Source of the DNA: Nitrosomonas sp.
GTDB lineage: Bacteria > Pseudomonadota > Gammaproteobacteria > Burkholderiales > Nitrosomonadaceae
Assembly: GCF_022842015.1 (NCBI RefSeq)
Contig: NZ_JALHQJ010000027.1
Span: 1 to 39,803, forward strand
Reading direction: 5' to 3'
Length of the DNA: 39,803 bases
In this document: positions 18,394-25,739 of the stretch, in pieces
How the letters are laid out: every line of letters begins with the position of its first letter
How positions within the stretch are numbered: the stretch's first letter is position 1
Translations under genes and position numbers: made by a program
The notes under the pieces: generated by a model
What the model was told of the DNA's origin: nothing
Database searches by the model: none
What the model saw: only the letters and a program-made list of their open reading frames with translations

Positions 18394-19113
18394 TCAAAAG
18401 CTGCCACGTGCCTCATTGACCATCTCAGTGAGCTTTGCAATATCCAGCACATGCAAATCATGCCCTTGACGCAATATCAGTTTACTTCTGATTAACATGT
18501 TCAGTTCGCGTGATACGGCTTCCCGGTGCGTGCTAACCAGATTAGCGATTTCGGTTTGAGTCGGTGCCGGAGAAATAACCGCAACATTTGCAGAGACCTT
18601 GTGATTTCTTGCCAAGCGCAACAATTCTACCTGTATACGGTTACGTACCGCCAACGTACTATAGTCATAGACACGTTCGGTCAGGCGACGCACTTGCCCG
18701 GTTAGGCGTTTTAGAATGATCTCTGCGATCTGGCGATTGCCATAAACCAGATCCTGGAAATCGGATGCAGGCATTGATGCCAACAATACACTGCCCCTCG
18801 CAATTGCGGTAGCCGAACGGGGATGACCATCAATTGCTGTCAATTCACCAAACATTTCACCCGTTGGCAAATCGCACAAGATAACTTCCTGCCCCGATAA
18901 GCTGTGATACATGACACGGATTTCACCCTGTATAATAAAGAAAGCACTGTTGGTATGATCGTGATAGCGCACAATCTCATTTCCCGCCTCATATCGATGC
19001 CACTGACAAACAGCCGCAACCATTTCGATATCTTGCGGCGAAAGACATCGAAATTCCTTGATCACAGACAGCATAGCGGTTGTACGGTCAACTGGAATGT
19101 TTCGTGTAGTCAT
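18394..19113 (-). CDS. Crp/Fnr-family transcription regulator with CRP-like recognition helix
   Basis: 239 residues. The cyclic-nucleotide-binding jelly roll spans about 20-130; GEMFGEL with RSAT (Gly89, Glu90, Leu91, Arg99, Ser100) corresponds to the phosphate-binding cassette of cAMP-binding CRP. A dimerisation helix follows (about 125-150). The winged helix (about 165-232) has TEIANLVSTHREAVSRELNM, with Arg197, Glu198 and Arg202 matching the residues of CRP that read TGTGA. It lacks the Fnr cysteine cluster. It is transcribed alone; a 7-bp-arm palindrome lies about 85-100 bp upstream. Which nucleotide it binds cannot be told from sequence. Confidence 0.9.
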   Translation of the reverse strand: MTTRNIPVDRTTAMLSVIKEFRCLSPQDIEMVAAVCQWHRYEAGNEIVRYHDHTNSAFFIIQGEIRVMYHSLSGQEVILCDLPTGEMFGELTAIDGHPRSATAIARGSVLLASMPASDFQDLVYGNRQIAEIILKRLTGQVRRLTERVYDYSTLAVRNRIQVELLRLARNHKVSANVAVISPAPTQTEIANLVSTHREAVSRELNMLIRSKLILRQGHDLHVLDIAKLTEMVNEARGSF

Positions 19114-19196
19114 CCTTATCGTCTTGCAAATAGCTTTATTTCACCGGATTCGATCATTCTCTATGACTTAACTTGCCCTTGAAATGAGTAATGATA

Positions 19197-19215
19197 TATC
19201 AATTATAGATTGATA
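19197..19215. promoter_or_regulatory. Candidate operator upstream of the Crp-family gene
   Basis: Perfect inverted repeat TATCAAT-TATAG-ATTGATA about 84-102 bp before the start of the regulator gene. The arms differ from the TGTGA/TCACA expected for the encoded protein, so either another regulator or coincidence in AT-rich DNA is possible. Confidence 0.35.
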
Positions 19216-19268
19216 CACCGTTTTGCAAGGAAATAGGATGCCGCATTGTAGCGATTCTGCACTACTGC

Positions 19269-19772
19269 TTACTTCCGGCTGATTTTATCGCTGAGATATT
19301 CGACTTTCACTCTATCCACACCGTGCAGGCCAATCTTCTTCGCGGCACCCTGCGAAAGATCAATGATCCTGCCTTGCTTAAAAGGTCCCCGATCATTAAC
19401 CAGCACATCAACATGACGGCCGTTTTTTAGATTAGTAACCCTGACTCTGGATGGCAAAGGAAGTGTTCTATGAGCAGCAGTTAGGCCGTGCGGAACAAAC
19501 CGCACCCCCATCGCCGTACGGTTACCGGATTCTGAGCCATACCAGGATGCGTGACCAACTTCCCTGTATCCAACCGATGACCGAATGGGATGATAAGTAA
19601 CGCCACGTACCTTATAAGGTTTATTGTATGGCGCGGCAAGATTGGGTGCGCGTTGGCCAGAAATATCTGAAGAGTGCGGCAGATTGCCGGAAAACATCGA
19701 AGCACAACCGCTGATCAGTCCAGCGATCAATACCATCACACTCACTTGCCTGCAATTCACTGAATGTTGCAT
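19269..19772 (-). CDS. rlpA: RlpA-like septal/peptidoglycan lipoprotein
   Basis: 167 residues. Signal peptide with lipobox LISGC (lipidated Cys23). The double-psi beta-barrel spans about 70-160: GHASWYGSESGNRTAMG, LTAAHRTLPLPSRVRVTN, then VLVNDRGPF and RIIDLSQGAA, all RlpA hallmarks. RlpA proteins are outer-membrane lipoproteins, some of them lytic transglycosylases acting on denuded glycan at the septum. This copy lacks the C-terminal SPOR domain, so it is the short form and its septal targeting is uncertain. Confidence 0.92.
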   Translation of the reverse strand: MQHSVNCRQVSVMVLIAGLISGCASMFSGNLPHSSDISGQRAPNLAAPYNKPYKVRGVTYHPIRSSVGYREVGHASWYGSESGNRTAMGVRFVPHGLTAAHRTLPLPSRVRVTNLKNGRHVDVLVNDRGPFKQGRIIDLSQGAAKKIGLHGVDRVKVEYLSDKISRK

Positions 19773-19974
19773 AGTACTTTAAACCAGATTTAATTTTATA
19801 AGGTACAGATTATAACTATATCAATCTGCCAAGATCTGTTGTATTGCTGTCTGTGTTAATTAACCGACAATACTTGAATCTGCAATAATCAGCAACATAT
19901 TATTGCTTGTGTTTACAGCAGTAAATGATCGCTAAAAACGATATGACTACATTCGACAAAAAGGGTCTTTAACT

Positions 19975-20940
19975 ATGACGAACGAAAACCACATCAAGAT
20001 CAATGGTGCCGCGGTACGCAAAAATCCTTATGGAATGCAGCGCGAGCCCACTTTTTCCGGCATCTCATCTTTTATGCGGCGCAAATATAGCAAGGAAATT
20101 GGCGGCGCTGATTTGGTCGTCAGCGGGATTCCATTCGATTTGGCCGTAACCTATCGTTCTGGCGCTCGTTTCGGACCACAAGCAATTCGCCTTGCATCGG
20201 CGGAGGTTGCTTCGACGAAACCTTACCCATGGGGCTTTGATCCATTTGAGAATCTGACAGTCATAGATTTTGGCGATTGTTTTCTCGACGTACACAATCC
20301 ATTATCGATCCATCAAACAATTATCGAGCATGCTCGCCATATTCTGGCATCAGGTGCGCGCATGCTAACTTTTGGCGGCGATCACTATATTACTTACCCG
20401 TTATTGAAAGCACATGCCGAAAAGTTTGGGAAACCACTTGCACTAATCCATTTTGATGCGCATAGCGATACTTGGCCAGACGATTCACCCGATTCTCTGA
20501 ATCACGGCTCAATGTTCTATAAGGCGATGAATGATGGATTGATCGATTCCAAGCATTCCGTGCAAATTGGCATTCGTACCTGGAACGATGATTTTATGGG
20601 CATACACATTCTCGATGCCACTTGGGTACATCGTCATGGAACTGACGCTGTAGTTACGGAAGTTGAGCGCATTGTCGGCGACCGCCCAGCCTATTTCACA
20701 TTTGATATCGATTGTCTCGACCCTGCTTTTGCTCCCGGAACCGGCACGCCGGTTTGCGGCGGTCTATCCACTGCTCAGACATTGAGCATCATTCGGGGTT
20801 TTAGCGGAATTAATCTGATCGGCATGGATATTGTTGAAGTAGCGCCCGCATACGACCATAGTCAGATCACGGCACTTGCTGCTGCTCATATTGCAAGCGA
20901 CCTTATTTGCTTGCTGGCAAAACGCAAAGCGGAGAAATAA
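19975..20940 (+). CDS. speB: Agmatinase / ureohydrolase family protein
   Basis: 321 residues. The binuclear manganese site is complete: GGDH (about 134-137), DAHSD (161-165) and FDIDCLDP (243-250), plus GTGTPVCGG and the late EVAPAYD motif. The family hydrolyses agmatine to putrescine and urea; the SGIPFD/RSGARFGP blocks favour agmatinase over arginase. AAAGGG lies 9 bp before the ATG. No arginine decarboxylase gene is nearby, so the substrate is assigned by family only. A GC-rich hairpin follows. Confidence 0.9.
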   Translation: MTNENHIKINGAAVRKNPYGMQREPTFSGISSFMRRKYSKEIGGADLVVSGIPFDLAVTYRSGARFGPQAIRLASAEVASTKPYPWGFDPFENLTVIDFGDCFLDVHNPLSIHQTIIEHARHILASGARMLTFGGDHYITYPLLKAHAEKFGKPLALIHFDAHSDTWPDDSPDSLNHGSMFYKAMNDGLIDSKHSVQIGIRTWNDDFMGIHILDATWVHRHGTDAVVTEVERIVGDRPAYFTFDIDCLDPAFAPGTGTPVCGGLSTAQTLSIIRGFSGINLIGMDIVEVAPAYDHSQITALAAAHIASDLICLLAKRKAEK

Positions 20941-20941
20941 C

Positions 20942-20977
20942 GGTGCTCCAGGAAAAAGTCCCTAACCAAGGGGCACC
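20942..20977. terminator. Hairpin between convergent genes, possible terminator
   Basis: Arms GGTGCTCC (20942-20949) and GGGGCACC (20970-20977) pair over 8 bp with one G-U. No U-run follows on either strand, so it may act as an RNA 3' end or only as a stable structure. Confidence 0.35.
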
Positions 20978-21015
20978 TACATTGAATTTAATTCGAGAAG
21001 AACTTCAAGTTTTTT

Positions 21016-22191
21016 CTAAAAAACATAGCGCAAATTGATGCCACCTCCCCAATCAGGGCTGCGATCGGAGAACCCTCTTATCCCGTAGGCATTCAGTCTG
21101 AAGTTATTGGAAACCCGTTGCGAAAAATATAGCGTTAGATCCCTGCTGTCTTCCAAGCGCACGGGAGATTGCCCCATAGTGTAATTTGCCCCCATGGTGA
21201 CACTAGGAGATAATTGATACCCAGCACCGGTTGCACCATAGAGCACGTTATGAAAAGTAATCCCGGATGGGTTACCCAATATTCTGTAACCAAACGTTGC
21301 GCTCAATGTGAACTTGGAAATTGTTTTAAACAAATCACCTTGAATAGCATAATCGACTTGACCACTTCCCATATTCTGCTTGGCGCTGGCAGTCGGTATT
21401 TTTATCCGAGTGGTAATATCAAAAGCAATGCCAGTTGGTGCATGATCAATCAAATTGTAACTGAATGCGGCAACGATATCGCCCAATCCCGATTGCGTTG
21501 TTCTGTTAAACGATGATCCGCCCAGCGGAATACCCCCAATAAGTCCGGAAGCGATAGTTTTGCCTAACCTGACACTATTTATCGCATCATCTGAATCGTC
21601 ATCTTCATCGCCACCACCTCCGTTTCCGCCATTGTCGTCACCTCCGCCCCCTCCACTGCCACTATTGTCGTCATCCCCACCACCGCCGCCGCTCCCGCTA
21701 TTGTCGTCACCTCCATCTCCACCGCCACTTCCACTATTGTCGTCACCATCACTTCCACCGTTGCCATTGCCCCCACCAGAACCTGAATTGCTTTCCTCGC
21801 GACCTGGATTCTCACCTGAGCAATTCTGTGTATCCTCATCACAGACAACAATAACGCCACCACTGCCTGAACTGCTACCGCCAGAAATTCCTCCGATAAT
21901 GGGGCCTCCGCCATCCACGACACCACCAATTCCCGGACCAAGCACATTACCCGGACCAGTGATATTAAGATAAGGAACAATCACCCTGAAAGATGCTCGA
22001 TCCTTGTCGTAGCGGGCCGTAAAAGGAACATACCAGATATCAGTTGCAGTACTCCCCCCGTATTTACCCGTGGTGAAGTCAGTTGCAGCACTGAAGCTTA
22101 ATCTATTGGCAAAAACGACGGGGCAATTGATACCAAGCACTAATAACAATAATGCTAAGCTTTTTTGTTTGAAAGAAAGGGATAAGTGCAT
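21016..22191 (-). CDS. Outer-membrane beta-barrel with a Gly/Ser/Asp-rich insert
   Basis: 391 residues from the ATG at 22191, which begins a good signal peptide (KQKSLALLLLVLGINCPVVF, cleaved after FA). The mature protein starts with strands (LSFSAATDFTTGKYGGS), then a long low-complexity insert of Gly, Ser, Asp and Asn (about residues 80-205) containing CDEDTQNC, then further strands with alternating residues and a C-terminal aromatic residue (NLRYVF), as outer-membrane barrels have. The Asp-rich repeats could bind calcium. Last gene of the DUF6502-DUF5666-barrel operon, 230 bp after the DUF5666 gene. Transport or structural function unknown. Confidence 0.78.
   Translation of the reverse strand: MHLSLSFKQKSLALLLLVLGINCPVVFANRLSFSAATDFTTGKYGGSTATDIWYVPFTARYDKDRASFRVIVPYLNITGPGNVLGPGIGGVVDGGGPIIGGISGGSSSGSGGVIVVCDEDTQNCSGENPGREESNSGSGGGNGNGGSDGDDNSGSGGGDGGDDNSGSGGGGGDDDNSGSGGGGGDDNGGNGGGGDEDDDSDDAINSVRLGKTIASGLIGGIPLGGSSFNRTTQSGLGDIVAAFSYNLIDHAPTGIAFDITTRIKIPTASAKQNMGSGQVDYAIQGDLFKTISKFTLSATFGYRILGNPSGITFHNVLYGATGAGYQLSPSVTMGANYTMGQSPVRLEDSRDLTLYFSQRVSNNFRLNAYGIRGFSDRSPDWGGGINLRYVF
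21598..21790 (-). repeat. Low-complexity repeat encoding Gly/Ser/Asp units
   Basis: Degenerate tandem units of about 33 bp encode variants of GDDNSGSGGG four times over. The strand asymmetry makes a long proline-rich frame on the opposite strand, which is an artefact. Such repeats vary in copy number between strains by slippage. Confidence 0.7.
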
Positions 22192-22421
22192 GAGAGCCTT
22201 TTTCGTGTGAACATAATCTGCGTAATCGTCCGATGCGATTGCGCGAATTAATAAACTACGGCCCATGTCTTAGTTAATTAATGCTGACCCCCGATAGGGT
22301 GCATTTTCTTTTATAGTCAGAATGACCACTTATTCTACTTTTATCTTTTCAAGGCAAATTTTAAAATAGGAAAATAAATCACGTCCATATTTCATTTATT
22401 GCTTCTTGAAAACTAAATAAG

Positions 22422-24233
22422 TTAATCGCGAATTCTATCTGGAACATCAATATCACGTATGCTTTCTCTATGATCACCAGCCCGGTCTGGGATATCAACA
22501 TCTCGCGTGCTTTCTCTATGATCGCCAATCCGATCACGCAGACCAGAATCAAATTCGTCCGGCCTCTCGTGTCTGTCAATGATTAAATCCTTGTCATAAC
22601 GTTCTGCATGATCGCGCGCCCTATCTGGGGTGTCAGTATCACGCACACTATCTTTATGATCACTTGGCCTATCCCGCACATCTGAGCCGGATTCTCTTGG
22701 ATTCTCTTGGATTATGGACTTGCGATTCAATACATCGTTATCGCGCATATCGAATGATTTCTCTATAGGATCCTGTCTTGTAGAACCGGAATGATCACTC
22801 TTTTTTTCGTCTTCAACACGGGATGAATGATCCATACGCGAATCCTTGCCGGATGACTGATTATTGCCTGAGTCAAGGTCACGTCCTTTTTTTAAATCGC
22901 TCGGATTCTGATTGCCGCCATCATGCCCACTGCCGTGACCTTGACTATCTTTACCGCTCTGGGAAGGCTTAACTTCCGATTTGTTGCTCGTATTGTTTTC
23001 ACCTTTGCCGCTGTTATCAATAAAAGCCCTATCGTTTCCTTCCTGTATCTGAAGCGGCAGTATGTTTCTTACTTCAATACGTTCTGAAATAATCCGCTGA
23101 TCCGCACCAAGCCTACCGCTAATGAGTACACGCTGATCCAACTTGAGGTCATTCCTCGTTGTTCCCGCTAACTGCGTATCGGGATCAATGATAATTATCC
23201 GGTTGCTTACGTTTAATTCCTTGCCACCCAGGGCATGGATATACCCTTCAATCACAAGATGTTCTACATTTCCAATACTCCGGGACATCGGCTCGACCTG
23301 GATTTGCTGGGCGTGCAAATGGATGCCATCCCATTGCCCCGTAACCTCGATTTCCATGCCTTGAGAAATATCCGTTAGCGATGATTTAGCATCATGCTGA
23401 ACGCGCGTGCCATTAACCACAAAACCATGTGTGTCAATTTGAGTGATATGACCATTTATTTTGGCTTGCGCATGCGGCGGTATGGTTTCGATTCGTGATG
23501 CTATAATCGCACCATTGGATTGTCTGTGACCACTGACTTGCACCCAATCGCCTGCTTTCATACTTGAAACATAGTCATGATCCACAGATTTTCCAATCTG
23601 CACAGTTTGATCTAATACACGCATTTCCCCGGTTTCTGAATTAATATTGCTAATCGGCCCAATCGCCGCATGCACTACCGCAATGTTCCGAGCCATCAAT
23701 TCGTGGCCAGCGCCTAGCGCACGCGCGGCAACAACTTGTCCTACCGCAAGATCACGTGCTGTTGAAGGGCGCCCATCAATAGAAATAGGAGTATTGCTGT
23801 CATAGTGAACCTCAATGCCATTGACACAAATACTTGCAAATCCGGTGATAATACCAATAATTCCCGTTCCTCCGAGCCCCCCATCTTCAGCAACAAGCCC
23901 AGTTCCTCCAATACCGCCTTCTTCCTGAACACCGGTACCGCCCACTCCTGATTCGGCTAATGGCGCACCAGTCCCGCCAATGCCGCCTCCCAAAACACCG
24001 GTACCACCCATTCCCCCATCGCGCACACCTGCACCACCCACACCCGATTCCACTAATGGCGTACCAGTGCCGCCGATTCCAGATTGAGGTTGCAGTATAG
24101 GATTGATCAGGGAAGCACTGACATCGCAATTGTTCTTAGCGAGGACACTGGCGGAATAGAAAAACATCAGAGCGATGACACCCAAAATATATGTGCCGTA
24201 ACGGTATAGGGCGGCTAATGAAGTTTTTGTCAT
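22422..24233 (-). CDS. Exported DUF5666-domain protein with GGxGGTG repeats and a charged tail
   Basis: 603 residues. Signal peptide about 1-32. Residues 51-125 hold six or more Gly-rich units of the type G-G-[IMLV]-G-G-[TA]-G separated by short acidic spacers. From about 135 to 400 come repeated small beta domains of the DUF5666 type (INSETGEMRVLDQTVQIG, DWVQVSGHRQ, ITQIDTHGFVVNGT, LVIEGYIHALGGKELNVSN). The last 200 residues are highly charged (Asp, Arg, Ser, His) and end in 16-residue repeats such as RIGDHRESTRDVDIPD. No catalytic motif. It lies between DUF6502 and barrel genes, with only 26 bp to DUF6502. It may sit on or cross the cell surface; function unknown. Confidence 0.82.
   Translation of the reverse strand: MTKTSLAALYRYGTYILGVIALMFFYSASVLAKNNCDVSASLINPILQPQSGIGGTGTPLVESGVGGAGVRDGGMGGTGVLGGGIGGTGAPLAESGVGGTGVQEEGGIGGTGLVAEDGGLGGTGIIGIITGFASICVNGIEVHYDSNTPISIDGRPSTARDLAVGQVVAARALGAGHELMARNIAVVHAAIGPISNINSETGEMRVLDQTVQIGKSVDHDYVSSMKAGDWVQVSGHRQSNGAIIASRIETIPPHAQAKINGHITQIDTHGFVVNGTRVQHDAKSSLTDISQGMEIEVTGQWDGIHLHAQQIQVEPMSRSIGNVEHLVIEGYIHALGGKELNVSNRIIIIDPDTQLAGTTRNDLKLDQRVLISGRLGADQRIISERIEVRNILPLQIQEGNDRAFIDNSGKGENNTSNKSEVKPSQSGKDSQGHGSGHDGGNQNPSDLKKGRDLDSGNNQSSGKDSRMDHSSRVEDEKKSDHSGSTRQDPIEKSFDMRDNDVLNRKSIIQENPRESGSDVRDRPSDHKDSVRDTDTPDRARDHAERYDKDLIIDRHERPDEFDSGLRDRIGDHRESTRDVDIPDRAGDHRESIRDIDVPDRIRD
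22425..22670 (-). repeat. 48-bp repeats in the DUF5666 gene tail
   Basis: Units at 22437-22484 and 22485-22532 encode RAGDHRESIRDIDVPD and RIGDHRESTRDVDIPD; a more diverged unit at 22623-22670 encodes RPSDHKDSVRDTDTPD. A partial unit ends the gene. Coding repeats, not CRISPR: there are no unique spacers. Confidence 0.75.
23859..24083 (-). repeat. Gly-rich coding repeats (GGxGGTG)
   Basis: About seven units encoding S/G-G-x-G-G-T-G joined by 4-6 residue spacers such as APLAES and VQEEG. They form a Gly-rich N-terminal region after the signal peptide. Confidence 0.7.
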
Positions 24234-24259
24234 TTCGCTTTACAAACGTCCTGAATGGT

Positions 24260-25135
24260 TCAGCTCAGTGTATCATTGCTATCTGCTTTTGTTGATTCTT
24301 CCGAATCAACCGGCTCACTATAATAATAAATGCCGAATGTCATGCGATAACGCGATTCGCTTCTTGGTGCATCATTTTTTTCAAGTTCCATCGCGTCTTT
24401 GTTAATCGCAAGCAGTGACTCCATTCCAAGATAGGTAGATTTTTCGGCCAACTTCTGCACCGAATCAGCAGTTAATTCATCATAAGAAACACTTCGTTCA
24501 AAGAAAGGCTGTTTTTCCCCTAATAAATTATTGGTCGCGGCAGCGGCATGATCATGCAAGTTATGACCGAAGTAATACACTTTTTCCTCAAAGCCGTATG
24601 CCGGAACAAATGCCGACGTATTGAGGCACACTCGCTTCTGATCATCAAAATGCGCCACCCCGAGTCTCAACCATTCATCAAGCACAACTCGCGAACGGAT
24701 ATCACAGCTCACATTTGCAACGAGTTTCTCAAAAGAAATTTCACCACCTTCTTTAATAAATCTAGGCAATGGCTTAGGTTGATTATTTTCATCTAGATAA
24801 CGCGCGTCACTGGTCCAAAGACTCACCAATCGAGCACCCAATGAAACTGCTTGAGGAATCGCCTCAGCATCGGAATGATTTTCATGTCGCAATCGTCTGA
24901 TATCTTTACGATGAATACCTGTTAGCAAACTTAAATGACTGTCTGTCGAAGATTTTCCCTCAATCTTAAAATCTTTATCTGCGATTTCTATAAACAATTC
25001 TTTCAGTAATTCCAACAAAAAAGGATAAGTAATACCTTTTGACAGCATTAACCTGATTATTGGACGAAGCACGCGCCGGAGCGCAACAACGAGCGCTGGC
25101 GAAAGTGTTGAGTTAGGTGTTTGACTACTGTGCAT
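24260..25135 (-). CDS. DUF6502-family protein, possible DNA-binding regulator
   Basis: 291 residues, no signal peptide. The N terminus ALRRVLRPIIRLMLSKGITY with PFLLELLKELFIEIA is the DUF6502 signature. Residues about 58-85 (HLSLLTGIHRKDIRRLRHEN) look like a helix-turn-helix: a helix, a short turn with Gly, and a basic recognition helix. The rest is mixed alpha/beta with a histidine-rich patch (YYFGHNLHDHAAAATNN). It is the first gene of a minus-strand operon and its promoter region is shared with divergent palindrome-rich sequence. A role as local regulator of both sides is inference; the family has no assigned function that I know. Confidence 0.82.
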   Translation of the reverse strand: MHSSQTPNSTLSPALVVALRRVLRPIIRLMLSKGITYPFLLELLKELFIEIADKDFKIEGKSSTDSHLSLLTGIHRKDIRRLRHENHSDAEAIPQAVSLGARLVSLWTSDARYLDENNQPKPLPRFIKEGGEISFEKLVANVSCDIRSRVVLDEWLRLGVAHFDDQKRVCLNTSAFVPAYGFEEKVYYFGHNLHDHAAAATNNLLGEKQPFFERSVSYDELTADSVQKLAEKSTYLGMESLLAINKDAMELEKNDAPRSESRYRMTFGIYYYSEPVDSEESTKADSNDTLS

Positions 25136-25197
25136 AAAAAGCTAATCCGCGAATAAATGAGCTACAAAGTTGATGAATACAAGGCATTTTAACATAT

Positions 25198-25215
25198 CGT
25201 GGGAAATAATCACAC
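25198..25215. promoter_or_regulatory. Distal operator half-sites
   Basis: CGTGGGA (25198-25204) is the exact complement-partner of TCCCACG at 25239-25245, and ATCACAC (25209-25215) repeats the half-site of the palindrome at 25259-25279. These extra half-sites suggest cooperative or looped binding over the divergent promoter. Confidence 0.4.
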
Positions 25216-25222
25216 AATATTA

Positions 25223-25251
25223 TTGACATGGGAAAATATCCCACGTATAGT
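25223..25251 (+). promoter_or_regulatory. Sigma-70 promoter with an operator inside the spacer
   Basis: TTGACA (25223-25228), 17-bp spacer, TATAGT (25246-25251): a near-consensus promoter driving the plus-strand genes from 25334. The spacer contains TGGGA-AAATA-TCCCA (25229-25243), a palindrome that a repressor could use to occlude RNA polymerase. Confidence 0.65.
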
Positions 25252-25258
25252 CGATCCT

Positions 25259-25279
25259 GTGTGATGAACAATATCACAC
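25259..25279. promoter_or_regulatory. Second palindrome just after the predicted transcription start
   Basis: GTGTGAT-GAACAAT-ATCACAC: perfect 7-bp arms around a 7-bp spacer, about at +1 to +20 of the predicted promoter. Spacing between TGTGA and TCACA is 9, not 6, so it is not a standard CRP site. Confidence 0.5.
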
Positions 25280-25333
25280 GCACATCAGGACACATTACTG
25301 ATGCTGCATCAATTCAAATCAAGGAGAAGTATC

Positions 25334-25642
25334 ATGAAGAGACTCTCAATTATCACAATTCTAATGTTCACCATGGGATTTGCATCTACATCTTTTTCTG
25401 CCGGAAAAACTGTAAATGATTACCTTGGATACTCGAACACAATGAACAATCCGACAGACCAGATTCGATATGAGCGCGGTACGGATGATTCCAGCAGAAC
25501 TGTGCATTCAGAAAACAGTAAAGATACCGCCTCACCCACCGCGCTTAGCGGGCAAAATGACGATGATCGCGAAGCCAGACGAATCGGAAAATTGCTCTGG
25601 AAAAACGACCATGTTCACGGAGGTCATGGCAACACGAAATAA
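25334..25642 (+). CDS. Small exported hydrophilic protein, unknown function
   Basis: 102 residues from the ATG at 25334, chosen because AAGGAG lies 8 bp before it. A signal peptide spans about 1-23 (LSIITILMFTMGFASTSFSA). The mature part is polar, with a middle rich in Asp, Ser and Thr and a His-rich C terminus (NDHVHGGHGNTK) that could bind copper or another metal. First gene after the operator-rich promoter and 97 bp before the cupredoxin-propeller gene, with a hairpin between. Confidence 0.75.
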   Translation: MKRLSIITILMFTMGFASTSFSAGKTVNDYLGYSNTMNNPTDQIRYERGTDDSSRTVHSENSKDTASPTALSGQNDDDREARRIGKLLWKNDHVHGGHGNTK

Positions 25643-25657
25643 TATAAAATAGTAAAG

Positions 25658-25688
25658 CTCAGCGGCGTCTATCAAAGGCGGAGCTGAG
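25658..25688 (+). other. RNA hairpin between the two exported-protein genes
   Basis: Arms CTCAGC (25658-25663) and GCTGAG (25683-25688), with inner GGCG-rich pairing. No U-run follows, so it may be a processing or stability element setting different levels of the two proteins. Confidence 0.4.
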
Positions 25689-25739
25689 TGAAAAAATAAC
25701 AAAAAACCATTATTTTTATTGCTCCAAGGAGAACATTCA

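Noticed and set aside
21560-21973. Long proline-rich open frame on the plus strand
   Set aside because: It is the antisense shadow of the Gly/Ser/Asp repeats of the barrel gene; low-complexity GC-rich repeats open other frames.
22425-22670. Regular repeats considered as a CRISPR array
   Set aside because: The repeats are contiguous and coding, with no unique spacers of constant length.
25259-25279. GTGTGAT/ATCACAC palindrome considered as a CRP site
   Set aside because: The spacing between TGTGA and TCACA is 9 bp instead of 6, so it is listed only as an unassigned operator.
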